Assembly (NCBI RefSeq): GCF_014196915.1
Contig: NZ_JACIEP010000007.1
Coordinates: forward strand, 204,351 to 268,350
Source of the DNA: Dysgonomonas hofstadii
GTDB taxonomy: Bacteria > Bacteroidota > Bacteroidia > Bacteroidales > Dysgonomonadaceae
Direction: 5' to 3'
Length of the DNA: 64,000 nt
Shown: positions 1 through 9,090 of the stretch, in pieces
Numbering within the stretch: the stretch's first letter is position 1
Layout of the letters: every line of letters begins with the position of its first letter
Translations under genes and position numbers: made by a program
Notes under the pieces: model-generated
Told to the model about the DNA's origin: nothing
Database searches by the model: none
What the model saw: only the letters and a program-made list of their open reading frames with translations

Positions 1-73
1 TATTCCTGAAAGAGCGGACATCCCTGAAAACATTAAAGAACAGTTGATCGTAGAGTTGTATTCTAAAAATTAA
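1..73 (+). CDS. rpsD: 30S ribosomal protein S4 (uS4), C-terminal end only
   Basis: Partial gene cut by the window edge. Reading from base 2, about 23 codons run open to a TAA at 71-73, and the peptide ends in LIVELYSKN, the typical end of uS4. uS4 binds 16S rRNA early in assembly of the small subunit. Its place 8 bases before rpoA fits the rpsM-rpsK-rpsD-rpoA-rplQ order of the alpha operon. Only the tail is visible, so the call rests on this ending and on context. Confidence 0.85.
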   Translation, partial: IPERADIPENIKEQLIVELYSKN

Positions 74-81
74 TTAAATTC

Positions 82-1074
82 ATGGCTATATTAGCATTTC
101 AAAAACCGGATAAAGTATTGATGTTAGAAGCGGACGACTTCTTCGGAAGATTTGAATTCCGTCCGTTAGAACCCGGCTATGGTATTACTGTAGGTAATGC
201 TTTGCGCCGTATTCTGCTTTCATCTCTGGAAGGTTTTGCTATAACTTCTATAAAAATCGATGGTGTGGAGCATGAATTTGCTACAGTACCCGGTGTTATA
301 GAAGATGTTACAAACATCATACTGAACTTGAAACAAGTTCGATTCAAGCAAATCGTAGAAGAGATCGAAAACGAGAAGGTGAGTATTACAGTCTCAGGTA
401 CCGAAGTATTCAAAGCTGGAGATATAGGCAAGCATCTGTCAGGATTTGAAGTATTGAACCCTGATCTTGAAATTTGTCATTTAGACAAAAATGCAAGCTT
501 CCAAATCGAGTTGAATATTAACAAAGGCCGTGGGTATGTACCTGCCGATGAAAATCGCAATCTGTCCGACGATGTTAATGTTATAGCTATTGACTCTATT
601 TATACTCCGATCCGTAATGTAAAATACATGATTGAAAACTATCGTGTAGAGCAGAAAACGGACTATGAGAAACTTGTGATAGAAATAGCAACCGATGGAT
701 CGATTCATCCGAAAGATGCATTGAAAGAAGCTGCAAAGATTCTTATCCATCACTTTATGTTGTTCTCAGATGAGAAAATTCTTCTGGAGCAAAGCGAAGT
801 GGACGGAAACGAAGAATTCGATGAAGAAATCCTGCATATGCGTCAGTTACTGAAAACCAAGTTGTCGGATATGAACCTTTCGGTTCGTGCACTCAACTGT
901 TTGAAGTCTGCTGAAGTAGAAACATTGGGTGAACTTGTGCAATTCAACAAGAATGACCTTCTTAAGTTCCGCAACTTTGGTAAGAAATCACTTACCGAGC
1001 TTGATGAACTGTTGGATAGTCTGAGCCTTTCCTTCGGAATGGATATTTCTAAATATAAATTAGATAAAGATTAG
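82..1074 (+). CDS. rpoA: DNA-directed RNA polymerase subunit alpha
   Basis: 330 residues, the normal length. The alpha dimer is the scaffold on which beta and beta-prime assemble, and its C-terminal domain contacts upstream promoter DNA and activators. The N-terminal dimerisation/assembly domain spans about residues 1-235 (early motif [10 protein letters not shown]). The C-terminal helix-hairpin-helix domain spans about 260-320 ([10 protein letters not shown], then [12 protein letters not shown]). The ATG has no SD sequence ahead of it, only AT-rich DNA, as usual for Bacteroidota. It is co-directional with rpsD upstream and rplQ 8 bases downstream, so the three are one transcript. The C-terminal domain is flexibly linked by an acidic stretch around residues 240-255. 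Confidence 0.98.
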   Translation: MAILAFQKPDKVLMLEADDFFGRFEFRPLEPGYGITVGNALRRILLSSLEGFAITSIKIDGVEHEFATVPGVIEDVTNIILNLKQVRFKQIVEEIENEKVSITVSGTEVFKAGDIGKHLSGFEVLNPDLEICHLDKNASFQIELNINKGRGYVPADENRNLSDDVNVIAIDSIYTPIRNVKYMIENYRVEQKTDYEKLVIEIATDGSIHPKDALKEAAKILIHHFMLFSDEKILLEQSEVDGNEEFDEEILHMRQLLKTKLSDMNLSVRALNCLKSAEVETLGELVQFNKNDLLKFRNFGKKSLTELDELLDSLSLSFGMDISKYKLDKD

Positions 1075-1082
1075 TAAGTGAC

Positions 1083-1709
1083 ATGAGACATAATAAAAAA
1101 ATAAACCACTTAGGCCGTAAAAGTGCACATAGAAACGCTATGTTGTCAAATATGTGCGCCTCTTTAATCCTAAGCCCTAACAAGCGTATCTTTACGACTG
1201 TAGCAAAGGCTAAGGCTTTGAGAAAAGTTGTTGAGCCTATCATCACAAAGTCGAAGGAAGATACGACTCATTCAAGACGTTTGGTTTTTCAGGATCTTCA
1301 AAATAAGCATGCAGTAACCGAGCTATTCCAGAATATATCTCAAAAGATAGCTGATCGTCCGGGAGGATATACCCGTATTATCAAAACAGGAAACCGTTTG
1401 GGAGATAACGCTTCGATGTGTTTTATCGAGTTGGTAGACTACAACGAAAACATGCTGAAAGAGAAGAAAGCTGCTGCATCGAAAGGTAGAACCCGTAGAT
1501 CGAAGAAAACAGCTGACGAACCTGTAGCTGCTAAAGAAACTGCAAAGAAAGCGAAAGCTGAAAAAGTAGTGGAAGAAGCTAAGGTAGAAGAAGTAGAAGC
1601 TTTGGAAGTTGCTCCGGAATCTCTTCCTGTAATTGAAGATGTTGCGGCTGAAGTTGCTCCGAAAGCAGAAGCTCCTGTGGCTGAAGAAAAACCTAAAACA
1701 GAAGAATAA
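1083..1709 (+). CDS. rplQ: 50S ribosomal protein L17 (bL17) with long charged tail
   Basis: 208 residues, against about 120-130 in Proteobacteria. Residues 1-125 are the conserved L17 fold, starting [17 protein letters not shown] and containing [10 protein letters not shown]. This domain sits near the peptide exit region of the large subunit. From about residue 130 the protein becomes a low-complexity Lys/Ala/Glu/Val tail, a form common in Bacteroidales L17; the role of the tail is unknown. Last gene of the alpha operon, followed 23 bases later by a strong intrinsic terminator. No SD precedes the ATG. Confidence 0.97.
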   Translation: MRHNKKINHLGRKSAHRNAMLSNMCASLILSPNKRIFTTVAKAKALRKVVEPIITKSKEDTTHSRRLVFQDLQNKHAVTELFQNISQKIADRPGGYTRIIKTGNRLGDNASMCFIELVDYNENMLKEKKAAASKGRTRRSKKTADEPVAAKETAKKAKAEKVVEEAKVEEVEALEVAPESLPVIEDVAAEVAPKAEAPVAEEKPKTEE

Positions 1710-1732
1710 AGATTTATTCGATGTTATATAAA

Positions 1733-1767
1733 AAAGAAAGTATCCTGAGAATCAGGATACTTTCTTT
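1733..1767 (+). terminator. Intrinsic terminator of the alpha operon
   Basis: A perfect 16-bp stem (1733-1748 with 1752-1767) and a three-base loop; the right arm ends in a T-rich run continuing to 1769. It lies 23 bases after the rplQ stop and ends the rpsD-rpoA-rplQ transcript. Confidence 0.93.
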
Positions 1768-1769
1768 TT

Positions 1770-2040
1770 GCTTGATAAAGTAGTTTTCTAAAATTTTTTT
1801 TTACGGTTGGTCATAAGTAGCAGATGCCTCCCATATAAAAGTTTCGCAAGTTTTGTGTCAAGGTTGGGAAGTCTTTTCAAGCAAATGTATTATTTACTTT
1901 CTAATATAAAGATGAAGGTTTTGTGGAAACGTTGCATTACAAATAAATATTTTTTGAAAAAAAATGAAAGAAAATTAAAGTATTGTTTTTATGTTATTGA
2001 TGATCAGTTGAATGGTTGCGTTGTTAAAATTCTGTTTTTT
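1770..2040. other. AT-rich gap with no gene recognised
   Basis: Lies between the rplQ terminator and the stop codon of the convergent pbpC. It holds A/T runs but no convincing gene, clear hairpin or promoter. A plus-strand reading frame at 1807-2067 has no recognisable domain and runs into pbpC antisense, so it is not called. No obvious intrinsic terminator for pbpC was found here. Confidence 0.5.
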
Positions 2041-4434
2041 TTATTTTATATTAAATTTTGTGCTTAGACTATTTCCCGATTCATCAACAACAGTTAAAGA
2101 ATGCTCCCCTTTAGACGGGCTGTACTCTTTTTTATGGAAGTGCTGGGTTTCCCCGATATATTCTCCATCAAGGTGCCAGAATACACGCGTTTGAGGATTT
2201 CTGTGTGCCAGTTCGAATACCAGTTGTCCCGGTGAGCCATCAAGTTGCTTTGGCAGGCTTATTATTGCATTAGGGAAAGGATATAGAAATTCCATTGGTC
2301 TCACATCCTGATCTTTCCTGCATTCGGGGGAATAGGGTGGGAGTGGACGATAGTCAGGATGTTGTTCTTTATAATACCATTCCCACGAGGGAGGCAATAT
2401 GAACCAGGATGTGTGGATAATCCCCCTGTTGCCGGCGCAGTCTTCATATACCTGATACTTCATATCTTCTGACAGATGTACCCGCTTATGATATACACAT
2501 ACACTGGCTTCACGCCCTTTTTTCACAACCCATACCGTGTCAATCTCCGTATCGGGGCAATTCATTCCTTTCAGGCAACCGCTTTCGTGACATATTTCGG
2601 CTTTAACAAAATCCCCTTCCGGCATTTCGAACCACCGGCTTTGAGGGAGTGAATTGAAAATATCAAACATCACCATTCCTGCCGTACGTGCGCCTGTCAA
2701 TCCGGGGCGGCCTTCACCGTCAGAATTACCCACCCATACTCCAACAACATATTTGGAATTGGCTCCTACTGCCCACCCATCGCGAAAACCGAAACTGGTT
2801 CCTGTTTTCCATGCTATTTTTTGTATGGACGGGATATCCCGCCAGTCGATCTCTTCGGGACGGTTCACATTAGTAAGGGCATCGAATGTCTGCCAGATAG
2901 CCCCGGCAGAGAACAGAGGGCTGTAATCGCGTTCTCTTTTTTCATTATTCTCCTCATTCAGGATATAGGTGGGTTTAGGCATATGGAAATACCGGCCTTC
3001 CTCATTGAACAGATTGAGTTGTTGTGCCATTTTGAGGTACATGTAACTTATATCCCATAATTTACCTTCAGCACCCCCTAAAATAAGCGACAGCCCGTAA
3101 TTGTCGGCCGGACGGTTCAGTGTGGTCATTCCGGCCCTTTTCAGGATGTTGTAGAATTTGGGTACGCTGTACTTTCTTAATGAAACCACGAACGGCACAT
3201 TTAATGAACGGGCTAAGGCTTCGGATGCATGAGTCGCCCCGTCATATTGCAGGCTGAAGTTTTTTGGGGCGAAGCCATTCAGATTGATCGGAACATCGGG
3301 TAACAGCTGATCGGGTAGCAGTTGTCCTTCCTGTAACATAGCGCAGTACAAGAATGGCTTCAATATGCTGCCGGTACTGCGGGGTGCTTGTATGATGTCT
3401 ACCTGATTACCCGAATTGATATTCTCGAAATCCACATTTCCACAATATGCGACCACTTCGTTTTTCTCTACATCGAAGATTATGGCGGCAATATTCTTGA
3501 TTCCATTCTGCGCAAACTCAGCATTCCATCGGCTAAGGATAGATTCTGTCCGGTCCTGTTGATATTTGTCAATAGTAGAAATAATATGTTTTCCTCCCTG
3601 TTCCTGGTATATACGGGTAACAAGGTGCGGCGCTGTCTGAGGTAACGGGTGAGGCTGAAATGGCAGAGGCTCTGATATAGCCAGTTCATAATCCACTTTA
3701 TCCAGGATGTTGCGGTTATATAGTTGTTCCAGTAATCTGTTCCTTTTTGTCAGCAGCTTATCCCTGTTGCGCCCGAAGTGCATAAGGGTGGGAGAATTGG
3801 GTAAAACTGCCAGAGTAGCCGCTTCTGCCCACGAAAGTGTTGCCGCTTGATGCCCGAAATACCTCCACGAAGCAGCCTCTATTCCTACCACATTTCCACC
3901 CATCGGTGCGTGGGAAGCATAAAGAGCTAATATCTCATCTTTAGAGAAAGAAAACTCCAAACGGGAGGCAAGGATCATCTCAATAAATTTTTCGCCGAAT
4001 GTGCGGCTTTCTTTACGAGAAAGGCGTATAGCCTGCATGGTTAACGTACTGGCTCCGCTTACGATTCGTCCGTTACTCATATTTTGCTTCATGGCACGGG
4101 CAATGGCCAGTGGATTTACTCCCCAGTGTTTACGGAAATATCTGTCCTCGAATTCGGTTACACATATCTCGTATTTTTCGGGAATGGAATCCGCTTCGGG
4201 GAAACGCCATTGCTGATCATTGGCTATGCGTGCTCCAAGTAATTCCCCGTGCCTGTCGGAAACAACAGTACTATATGGGACTTCGAACAGTGGAGACGGC
4301 AGACAGACTATGTACCATACAAGTAATACCAGACATATAGGAATACCTATGCGGTATTTCATCTTGCTTTTTTTGTATCTGTCCCATAGGGAGATAAAGA
4401 GGGTTTTGATCTTGTATAGGTGTCTGTTGTCCAT
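2041..4434 (-). CDS. pbpC: Penicillin-binding protein 1C (bifunctional peptidoglycan synthase)
   Basis: 797 residues. Class A PBP that polymerises lipid II and cross-links peptidoglycan in the periplasm. A single membrane anchor lies at about residues 27-46. The GT51 glycosyltransferase domain follows, with catalytic motif EDRYF (96-100) and GASTLTMQ (127-134). The transpeptidase has all three motifs: SILK with nucleophile Ser356, SLN at 410-412 and KTGT at 543-546. The last 100 or so residues form the PBP1C-specific C-terminal domain. In many genomes pbpC is next to an alpha-2-macroglobulin gene; none is adjacent here. The start lies about 9 bases from a dispersed repeat (4443-4524) that is the probable promoter region. 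Confidence 0.95.
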   Translation of the reverse strand: MDNRHLYKIKTLFISLWDRYKKSKMKYRIGIPICLVLLVWYIVCLPSPLFEVPYSTVVSDRHGELLGARIANDQQWRFPEADSIPEKYEICVTEFEDRYFRKHWGVNPLAIARAMKQNMSNGRIVSGASTLTMQAIRLSRKESRTFGEKFIEMILASRLEFSFSKDEILALYASHAPMGGNVVGIEAASWRYFGHQAATLSWAEAATLAVLPNSPTLMHFGRNRDKLLTKRNRLLEQLYNRNILDKVDYELAISEPLPFQPHPLPQTAPHLVTRIYQEQGGKHIISTIDKYQQDRTESILSRWNAEFAQNGIKNIAAIIFDVEKNEVVAYCGNVDFENINSGNQVDIIQAPRSTGSILKPFLYCAMLQEGQLLPDQLLPDVPINLNGFAPKNFSLQYDGATHASEALARSLNVPFVVSLRKYSVPKFYNILKRAGMTTLNRPADNYGLSLILGGAEGKLWDISYMYLKMAQQLNLFNEEGRYFHMPKPTYILNEENNEKRERDYSPLFSAGAIWQTFDALTNVNRPEEIDWRDIPSIQKIAWKTGTSFGFRDGWAVGANSKYVVGVWVGNSDGEGRPGLTGARTAGMVMFDIFNSLPQSRWFEMPEGDFVKAEICHESGCLKGMNCPDTEIDTVWVVKKGREASVCVYHKRVHLSEDMKYQVYEDCAGNRGIIHTSWFILPPSWEWYYKEQHPDYRPLPPYSPECRKDQDVRPMEFLYPFPNAIISLPKQLDGSPGQLVFELAHRNPQTRVFWHLDGEYIGETQHFHKKEYSPSKGEHSLTVVDESGNSLSTKFNIK

Positions 4435-4442
4435 CTTATTTT

Positions 4443-4524
4443 TAACAAAAAAGTTACAAAAGTTACACTTTTGTCAGTTAACAGTTAGCAGTAAACAAAA
4501 CCTGACAATACTGACAAGTTTTTC
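4443..4524 (-). repeat. Dispersed repeat, copy A, upstream of pbpC
   Basis: On the minus strand this 82-bp segment reads toward pbpC and matches 53811-53897 closely. The inner 40 bases (4443-4482 against 53858-53897) are identical, and the outer part shares two spaced TGTCAG-type boxes. It contains the submotif AAAAGTGTAACTTTTGTAAC, whose TAACTTTTG resembles the Bacteroidota -7 box. It ends about 9 bases from the pbpC start codon. Related fragments are at 25002-25018 and 60837-60862. Confidence 0.85.
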
Positions 4525-4685
4525 GCTATTTTTTAGTTTTGTCATAGTCTCTGCTTTAGGGAGGTCTTTGACATTATATCACAGATAAAGATATTCAATA
4601 TTGATTATAACTATTTAGTAATGTAAAGCAAACTTTTATAAATCCTTAAATGTACGAAAGAAAAGGAAAAGACCAAATGTTTTCT

Positions 4686-4693
4686 TATTTTTG
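4686..4693 (+). promoter_or_regulatory. Probable -7 promoter box for the flippase-like gene
   Basis: TATTTTTG matches the Bacteroidota -7 consensus TAnnTTTG and ends 21 bases before the ATG at 4715, implying a very short leader. No clear -33 TTTG was found at the usual distance. Confidence 0.6.
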
Positions 4694-4714
4694 TAGGCTC
4701 AGATACTATTGGGA

Positions 4715-5752
4715 ATGGAAAAAGAATCACAGGGTTTTAGCGTATGGAAAATAATCCTGCCTACTCTTATAGGGTTGGGTGTTGTCGGTTATATGCTTAC
4801 CCGGGAATTCAACCTCGATGATCTGAATCAGATAACAGTCACAAGCCATACCGTATTTTGGATTTTTGTGGCGCTTTGCTGTATGCTCGGGCGTGATGTG
4901 GGCTTTGTGATACGTTACCGTTATCTGACAGAAAAACAACTATCATGGAAGCAGTGTATCAAGGTCACCTTGCTGGCAGAGTTCGGCACGGCTGTTACTC
5001 CGTCTTCGGTGGGTGGCTCTACTATGGCTATTCTTTTTATTAACAAGGAAGGCGTACCGGTAGGGCGCAGCACGGCGATGGTATTTGTTACCCTGTTGCT
5101 CGATGAGATGTTTTTCGTTGTCACGTTTCCCATCCTGCTTCTGTTTATTCCATTCGACACGTTGTTTTCCGATAATACGGCTTTTGGAACAGGTGTTCTC
5201 ACTCTTTTTATTGCGGCTTATCTTATAAAGATGCTATTGTGTACAGTGTTGGTCGTAGGCTTGTTTTTTCGTCCACAGGCGATACGCTGGCTGATAATAA
5301 AGCTGTTTCGCCTGCCTTTTCTCAGGCGATGGCATAGAGGCGCTGTAAAAGCAGGTGATGATCTTGTTGTCAGTTCACGGGAAATTCGGGGGAAAAAGTT
5401 TTCCTTTTGGTGGCCTTTGATCGTTGCAACCGTCTTATCATGGAGTTCCCGCTATCTGGTGGTTAATGCCATATTTATGGCGTTTTTCGATGTGGGGAAT
5501 AATTTGTTGATATTTGCACGCCAGTTTATAATGTGGGTGGTAATGGTAGTCAGTCCCACACCGGGAGGAAGCGGTTTCAGTGAATTTATATTCAATCAAT
5601 ATTTGAGCGAATTCATCCCGTTGGCAGGAGTTGTGCCATTGATTATTCTGCTTTGGCGTTTACTTACTTATTACAATTATTTGTTTGTGGGAGCGTTGAT
5701 TGTTCCCCGGTGGATAAAGAAATCCTTCGGCAGGAAAGCCGAAGATAAATGA
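4715..5752 (+). CDS. Lysylphosphatidylglycerol synthase TM-region / UPF0104 family membrane protein
   Basis: 345 residues from the ATG at 4715; an in-frame TTG two codons earlier (4709) is less likely. About eight hydrophobic helices form an integral inner-membrane protein. It resembles the transmembrane half of MprF (PF03706, the flippase-like part) without the soluble lysyl-transferase domain. Family signatures include PSSVGGSTMA near residue 95 and SPTPGGSGFSE near residue 285. Such stand-alone proteins are inferred to move lipid-linked substrates, but the substrate cannot be read from sequence. A separate promoter lies just upstream. The esterase gene begins 31 bases downstream on the same strand and may be co-transcribed. 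The family call is firm; the function is not. Confidence 0.85.
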   Translation: MEKESQGFSVWKIILPTLIGLGVVGYMLTREFNLDDLNQITVTSHTVFWIFVALCCMLGRDVGFVIRYRYLTEKQLSWKQCIKVTLLAEFGTAVTPSSVGGSTMAILFINKEGVPVGRSTAMVFVTLLLDEMFFVVTFPILLLFIPFDTLFSDNTAFGTGVLTLFIAAYLIKMLLCTVLVVGLFFRPQAIRWLIIKLFRLPFLRRWHRGAVKAGDDLVVSSREIRGKKFSFWWPLIVATVLSWSSRYLVVNAIFMAFFDVGNNLLIFARQFIMWVVMVVSPTPGGSGFSEFIFNQYLSEFIPLAGVVPLIILLWRLLTYYNYLFVGALIVPRWIKKSFGRKAEDK

Positions 5753-5783
5753 TTAGGTTATAACTTTAAAAATAATATAGGAA

Positions 5784-6605
5784 ATGAAAAAGCGATTAGA
5801 TGTATTGGTTTTTTTACTTGCTTTTGCTCTGTCTGCTGTCTATGGGCAGACTGTAGATACTATTGCGGTGTTCAGTCAGAAGATGAACCGGGATATAAAA
5901 AATGTGGTTGTGTTGCCCGAAGGGTATAATAAATCGGATAATAAGAAATATCCTGTACTTTATCTTTTGCATGGACATGGAGGAAAATATGATGGCTGGA
6001 TAAACCATACCAAGAAGACTCTACCCCGGGATGCAACCAAATGGCAGATGATCATTGTTTGCCCCGATGGACAGAATAGCTGGTACTGGGATAGTCCGGT
6101 AGATCCGAAAATGCAGTTTGATACTTATGTCAGTTCAGAACTGGTGGATTATATTGATAAGAACTATAATACAGTAGCTTCTCCGAAAGGACGGGCTGTA
6201 ACAGGTTTTAGTATGGGAGGTCATGGAGGATTATGGCTGGGGATTAATCATCCAGATGTTTTCGGAGCCTGTGGCTCAATGAGCGGCGGTGTTGACATCC
6301 GCCCGTTCCCTAATAACTGGAATATGAAGGACAGGCTTGGAAGCTATAAGCAAAATGTTAAGGTCTGGGACGATCATACTGTTATCACCCAGCTTGATAA
6401 AATTGAACCTAATTCGCTGGCTATTGTTATAGACTGTGGGAAGGATGACTTCTTTTATAAAGTGAATGAAGAACTGCATAAGGAGATGTTATACCGGAAT
6501 ATATTGCACGATTACATAATCCGTCCGGGGGCCCATAATCATGAGTATTGGAACAACGCAATAGATTATCAGATGATGTTCTTCTCCAAATTCTTTAATC
6601 GCTGA
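5784..6605 (+). CDS. Secreted alpha/beta-hydrolase, esterase D / feruloyl-esterase-like
   Basis: 273 residues with an N-terminal signal peptide (residues 1-21, ending AVYGQ), so exported. The fold is the esterase D family of alpha/beta hydrolases: oxyanion-loop motif LLHGHGG (61-67), nucleophile elbow GFSMGG with Ser143, acid in DCGKDD (Asp221 or Asp217), and His251 or His253 in GAHNHEYW. Relatives include S-formylglutathione hydrolase, mycolyltransferase-like esterases and the feruloyl/acetyl-xylan esterases of polysaccharide degraders. The substrate here is unknown. Co-directional with the membrane protein before it and the response regulator after it (24-base gap), so an operon is likely. 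Confidence 0.88.
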   Translation: MKKRLDVLVFLLAFALSAVYGQTVDTIAVFSQKMNRDIKNVVVLPEGYNKSDNKKYPVLYLLHGHGGKYDGWINHTKKTLPRDATKWQMIIVCPDGQNSWYWDSPVDPKMQFDTYVSSELVDYIDKNYNTVASPKGRAVTGFSMGGHGGLWLGINHPDVFGACGSMSGGVDIRPFPNNWNMKDRLGSYKQNVKVWDDHTVITQLDKIEPNSLAIVIDCGKDDFFYKVNEELHKEMLYRNILHDYIIRPGAHNHEYWNNAIDYQMMFFSKFFNR

Positions 6606-6629
6606 TACGACTTTAATCGAAATTATAAG

Positions 6630-7280
6630 ATGAAAGATATACTGATATATGATAACCAGGATATAACCCGTATAGGGATGGAGGCTCTTTTGAAGGAAAC
6701 CAAAAGGGTCTCCTCCATTCATTATGTCAGTAGTAAACCCGATCTCATAAAATCCCTGATACAGTACCCCGATTCTTTGGTCGTATTGGATTATACCTTA
6801 TCGGATTTTGCAGGTGTCGATGAACTATTGAATGTCGGATATCGTTTCTCCCGTTCACACTGGCTCTTGTTCTCTGACGAGTTAAGCAACGATTTCTTGC
6901 GCCGTTTGTTGTTCAGTAGCGAATCCTTCAGCGCGATACTGAAAAATTGCGAACTGGACGAGATAAACATCGGAATATCCCATATATTTCGTGGCGAGAG
7001 ATTTATCTGCGGCAGGGTAACAAACCAGATGCTTCAGAGTCAGAGGCCTGTTTCGGATAGCCTCGACCATATTCTTACCTCAACAGAAAAAGAAATACTA
7101 AAGGAAATCGCATTAGGACGGACTACCAAGGAAATTGCAGCAAACCGTAACCTGAGTTTCCATACTGTTATTACCCACCGTAAGAATATATTCCGCAAAC
7201 TGGAGGTGAATAATGTGCACGAAGCGACCAAGTATGCCATGCGTGCCGGATTGATAGATATGGCAGAGTACTATATCTAG
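6630..7280 (+). CDS. Orphan NarL/FixJ-type response regulator
   Basis: 216 residues. The receiver domain (about 1-120) carries the phospho-acceptor Asp54 in VVLDYTL and the conserved Lys105. The usual acidic pair near residues 8-11 appears as DNQD, so metal binding may be altered. The LuxR-type helix-turn-helix covers about 148-212 (LTSTEKEILKEIALGRTTKE, then HRKNIFRKL). It should bind DNA as a dimer. No sensor kinase lies nearby, so its partner must be elsewhere or it acts without phosphorylation. It may be co-transcribed with the esterase upstream. Its TAG stop overlaps the TAG of the convergent gene through the palindrome CTAG. Confidence 0.9.
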   Translation: MKDILIYDNQDITRIGMEALLKETKRVSSIHYVSSKPDLIKSLIQYPDSLVVLDYTLSDFAGVDELLNVGYRFSRSHWLLFSDELSNDFLRRLLFSSESFSAILKNCELDEINIGISHIFRGERFICGRVTNQMLQSQRPVSDSLDHILTSTEKEILKEIALGRTTKEIAANRNLSFHTVITHRKNIFRKLEVNNVHEATKYAMRAGLIDMAEYYI

Positions 7281-7954
7281 TCGAATGATAGATAAGGCGT
7301 TAGTCTCTTAATATCCTTTTCAGAGAATTCGTCGAGTAATGCGAGCCTGTTGATCGAGGAAATGTTGTCTTTCCTTTCGCGGATATCTATAATAACCTGT
7401 GCCTGCTTATAGTTTATGTAAGGATGTTTCAGCAATTCCTGAAAACTAATTGAGTTGATCTTTAACTTGTTTGCCTTAGGCGATAAGGTGATATAAGGAA
7501 CAATATCATTATACAGGTAATCATCCATACCCCATACTTCCTTTAGTTGTTCGAGGTGTAAATATCCGCCAAGAGATTCCCTGTATTTGACTATCCTGCT
7601 GGCAAAACCACTGCCTATTTTGGGAATCATCTTTAGCGCGGAAGTATCAGCACTGTTTAGTTCGAGGGTTTCGCCTTGTTTCAGTTTTTGCTGATAAGGG
7701 TATCTGTTTGTTCTCTGATATTGAGGATATTCGGTATTCGCTAAACTTTTGTCGTCGTGTGTGCTGTCTGTAGCCAGATTAGTCTGAAAATCTTCAAATT
7801 TCTTTCTGAATTCCGGATTGACCGCCTGTTTTTCTGTGTCAACCTTAGGTCTGGTAAGAATATATGCTGTTCCGCTTATTACTATAAGGATCAGCAGTAA
7901 TATAATAGCTGTTTTATCCCCTTTTTGAAAATAGAAGTAGTTTTTCCAACTCAT
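7277..7954 (-). CDS. Membrane-anchored helix-hairpin-helix protein (ComEA-like)
   Basis: 225 residues. One transmembrane helix at about 14-32 is followed by a polar linker. Two helix-hairpin-helix units come next: near 95-130 (LNSADTSALKMIPKIGSGFA) and near 160-195 (INSISFQELLKHPYINYKQA). HhH repeats of this type bind DNA non-specifically, as in the competence protein ComEA. With the anchor inside the N-terminus, the domain would face the periplasm. No other competence genes are adjacent, so a role in DNA uptake is only an inference from the family. The gene overlaps the convergent response-regulator gene by four bases and lies downstream of trxB on the same strand. Confidence 0.82.
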   Translation of the reverse strand: MSWKNYFYFQKGDKTAIILLLILIVISGTAYILTRPKVDTEKQAVNPEFRKKFEDFQTNLATDSTHDDKSLANTEYPQYQRTNRYPYQQKLKQGETLELNSADTSALKMIPKIGSGFASRIVKYRESLGGYLHLEQLKEVWGMDDYLYNDIVPYITLSPKANKLKINSISFQELLKHPYINYKQAQVIIDIRERKDNISSINRLALLDEFSEKDIKRLTPYLSFD

Positions 7955-7992
7955 ATCGGATCTTCGGTTTTTAAGACTTTAAAAATAATAAA

Positions 7993-8019
7993 AGTCTACA
8001 AGAATAATTCCTATAGACT
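7993..8019 (-). terminator. Possible terminator of trxB
   Basis: AGTCTA and TAGACT (7993-7998 and 8014-8019) can pair around a 15-base loop. Read on the minus strand the stem is followed by TTTATTATTTTT. The stem is short, so confidence is modest. Confidence 0.45.
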
Positions 8020-8042
8020 CTTATATTATATATAGAAGATAA

Positions 8043-8984
8043 TTAAAGCCCTCTTTCGCTCAGGTATCTTTCAGCTTCTATCGCCGCCTGGCATCCGCTA
8101 CCTGCGGCTGTTATCGCCTGACGGTAATGGGGATCGGCAACGTCTCCCGCAGCAAAAACCCCCTCGACACAGGTTTTGGGTGTTCCCGGATCGGTAAGGA
8201 TATAACCGATGGAATCGAGATTTAGCTGTCCCTGAAAAATATCTGTATTTGGTTTATGACCTATGGCAAGGAAAAAACCATCTATCTTGATATCAAATTT
8301 CTCTTCGTTAGCTTCGCCCATGTGTTTTACGATGTGGGCTCCTTCTACACCGTTGTCTCCGAACAAGCCTATTGCATTACATTCGAATAATATTTCAATC
8401 TTCGGGTTTTGCATAGCTCTGTCCTGCATTACTTTCGATGCACGAAGGAAAGGCTTGCGGACAATCAGGTATACTTTTTCGGCTAATCCGGCAAGGTAAA
8501 TCGCTTCTTCGCAGGCTGTATCACCACCGCCAACAACAGCTACGGTTTTCTTGCGATAGAAGAACCCATCGCAGGTCGCACAGGCTGAAACGCCCATTCC
8601 CGCGTATTTCGTTTCGTCAGCCAAGCCTAAATATTTGGCACTTGCGCCTGTGGCTATGATAATCGCATTGGCCTCAATTACTTTTTCTCCGTCGATCGTA
8701 ACCTTTCTCGGATAGGAATTAAAGTCAACGGCTGTTGCAATTCCGTTACGGATGTCGGCTCCGAAGCGACTGGCCTGTTTCCTGAGGTCTTCCATCAGTT
8801 CGGGGCCGGTAATGCCTTCCGGATATCCGGGGAAGTTCTCTACTTCTGTTGTCGTTGTCAACTGACCTCCCGGTTGTATTCCTTCATAAAGAACAGGAGA
8901 AAGATTTGCTCTTGACGCGTAAATTGCGGCTGTATATCCGGCAGGTCCCGAGCCGATAATCAGGCAGCGTACTTTTTCATTCAT
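8043..8984 (-). CDS. trxB: Thioredoxin-disulfide reductase
   Basis: 313 residues, the usual length. Cytoplasmic flavoenzyme that reduces thioredoxin with NADPH. The FAD-binding motif GSGPAG is at 11-16 and the NADPH-binding GGGDTA at 152-157. The redox-active CATC (Cys135 and Cys138) lies in the NADPH domain, as in low-molecular-weight bacterial enzymes. A second FAD motif near the C-terminus reads GVFAAGDV. It sits 106 bases downstream of the lolA-like gene on the same strand. Bacteroidales often keep lolA and trxB side by side, and ftsK, often part of the same set, is about 11 kb away here. Confidence 0.96.
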   Translation of the reverse strand: MNEKVRCLIIGSGPAGYTAAIYASRANLSPVLYEGIQPGGQLTTTTEVENFPGYPEGITGPELMEDLRKQASRFGADIRNGIATAVDFNSYPRKVTIDGEKVIEANAIIIATGASAKYLGLADETKYAGMGVSACATCDGFFYRKKTVAVVGGGDTACEEAIYLAGLAEKVYLIVRKPFLRASKVMQDRAMQNPKIEILFECNAIGLFGDNGVEGAHIVKHMGEANEEKFDIKIDGFFLAIGHKPNTDIFQGQLNLDSIGYILTDPGTPKTCVEGVFAAGDVADPHYRQAITAAGSGCQAAIEAERYLSERGL

Positions 8985-9090
8985 TTTGTTTATATGTTTT
9001 ATTTATATTTTATGTAAAGATATAAAATTTATTGATATAATCAAAGTTCAATTCTTACTTACTTTTTATACTGAAACGGGGAAGGCCTGT

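Noticed and set aside
1807..2067. Plus-strand 86-residue reading frame after rplQ
   Set aside because: No recognisable domain, no promoter, low-complexity AT-rich composition, and it overlaps the end of pbpC antisense.
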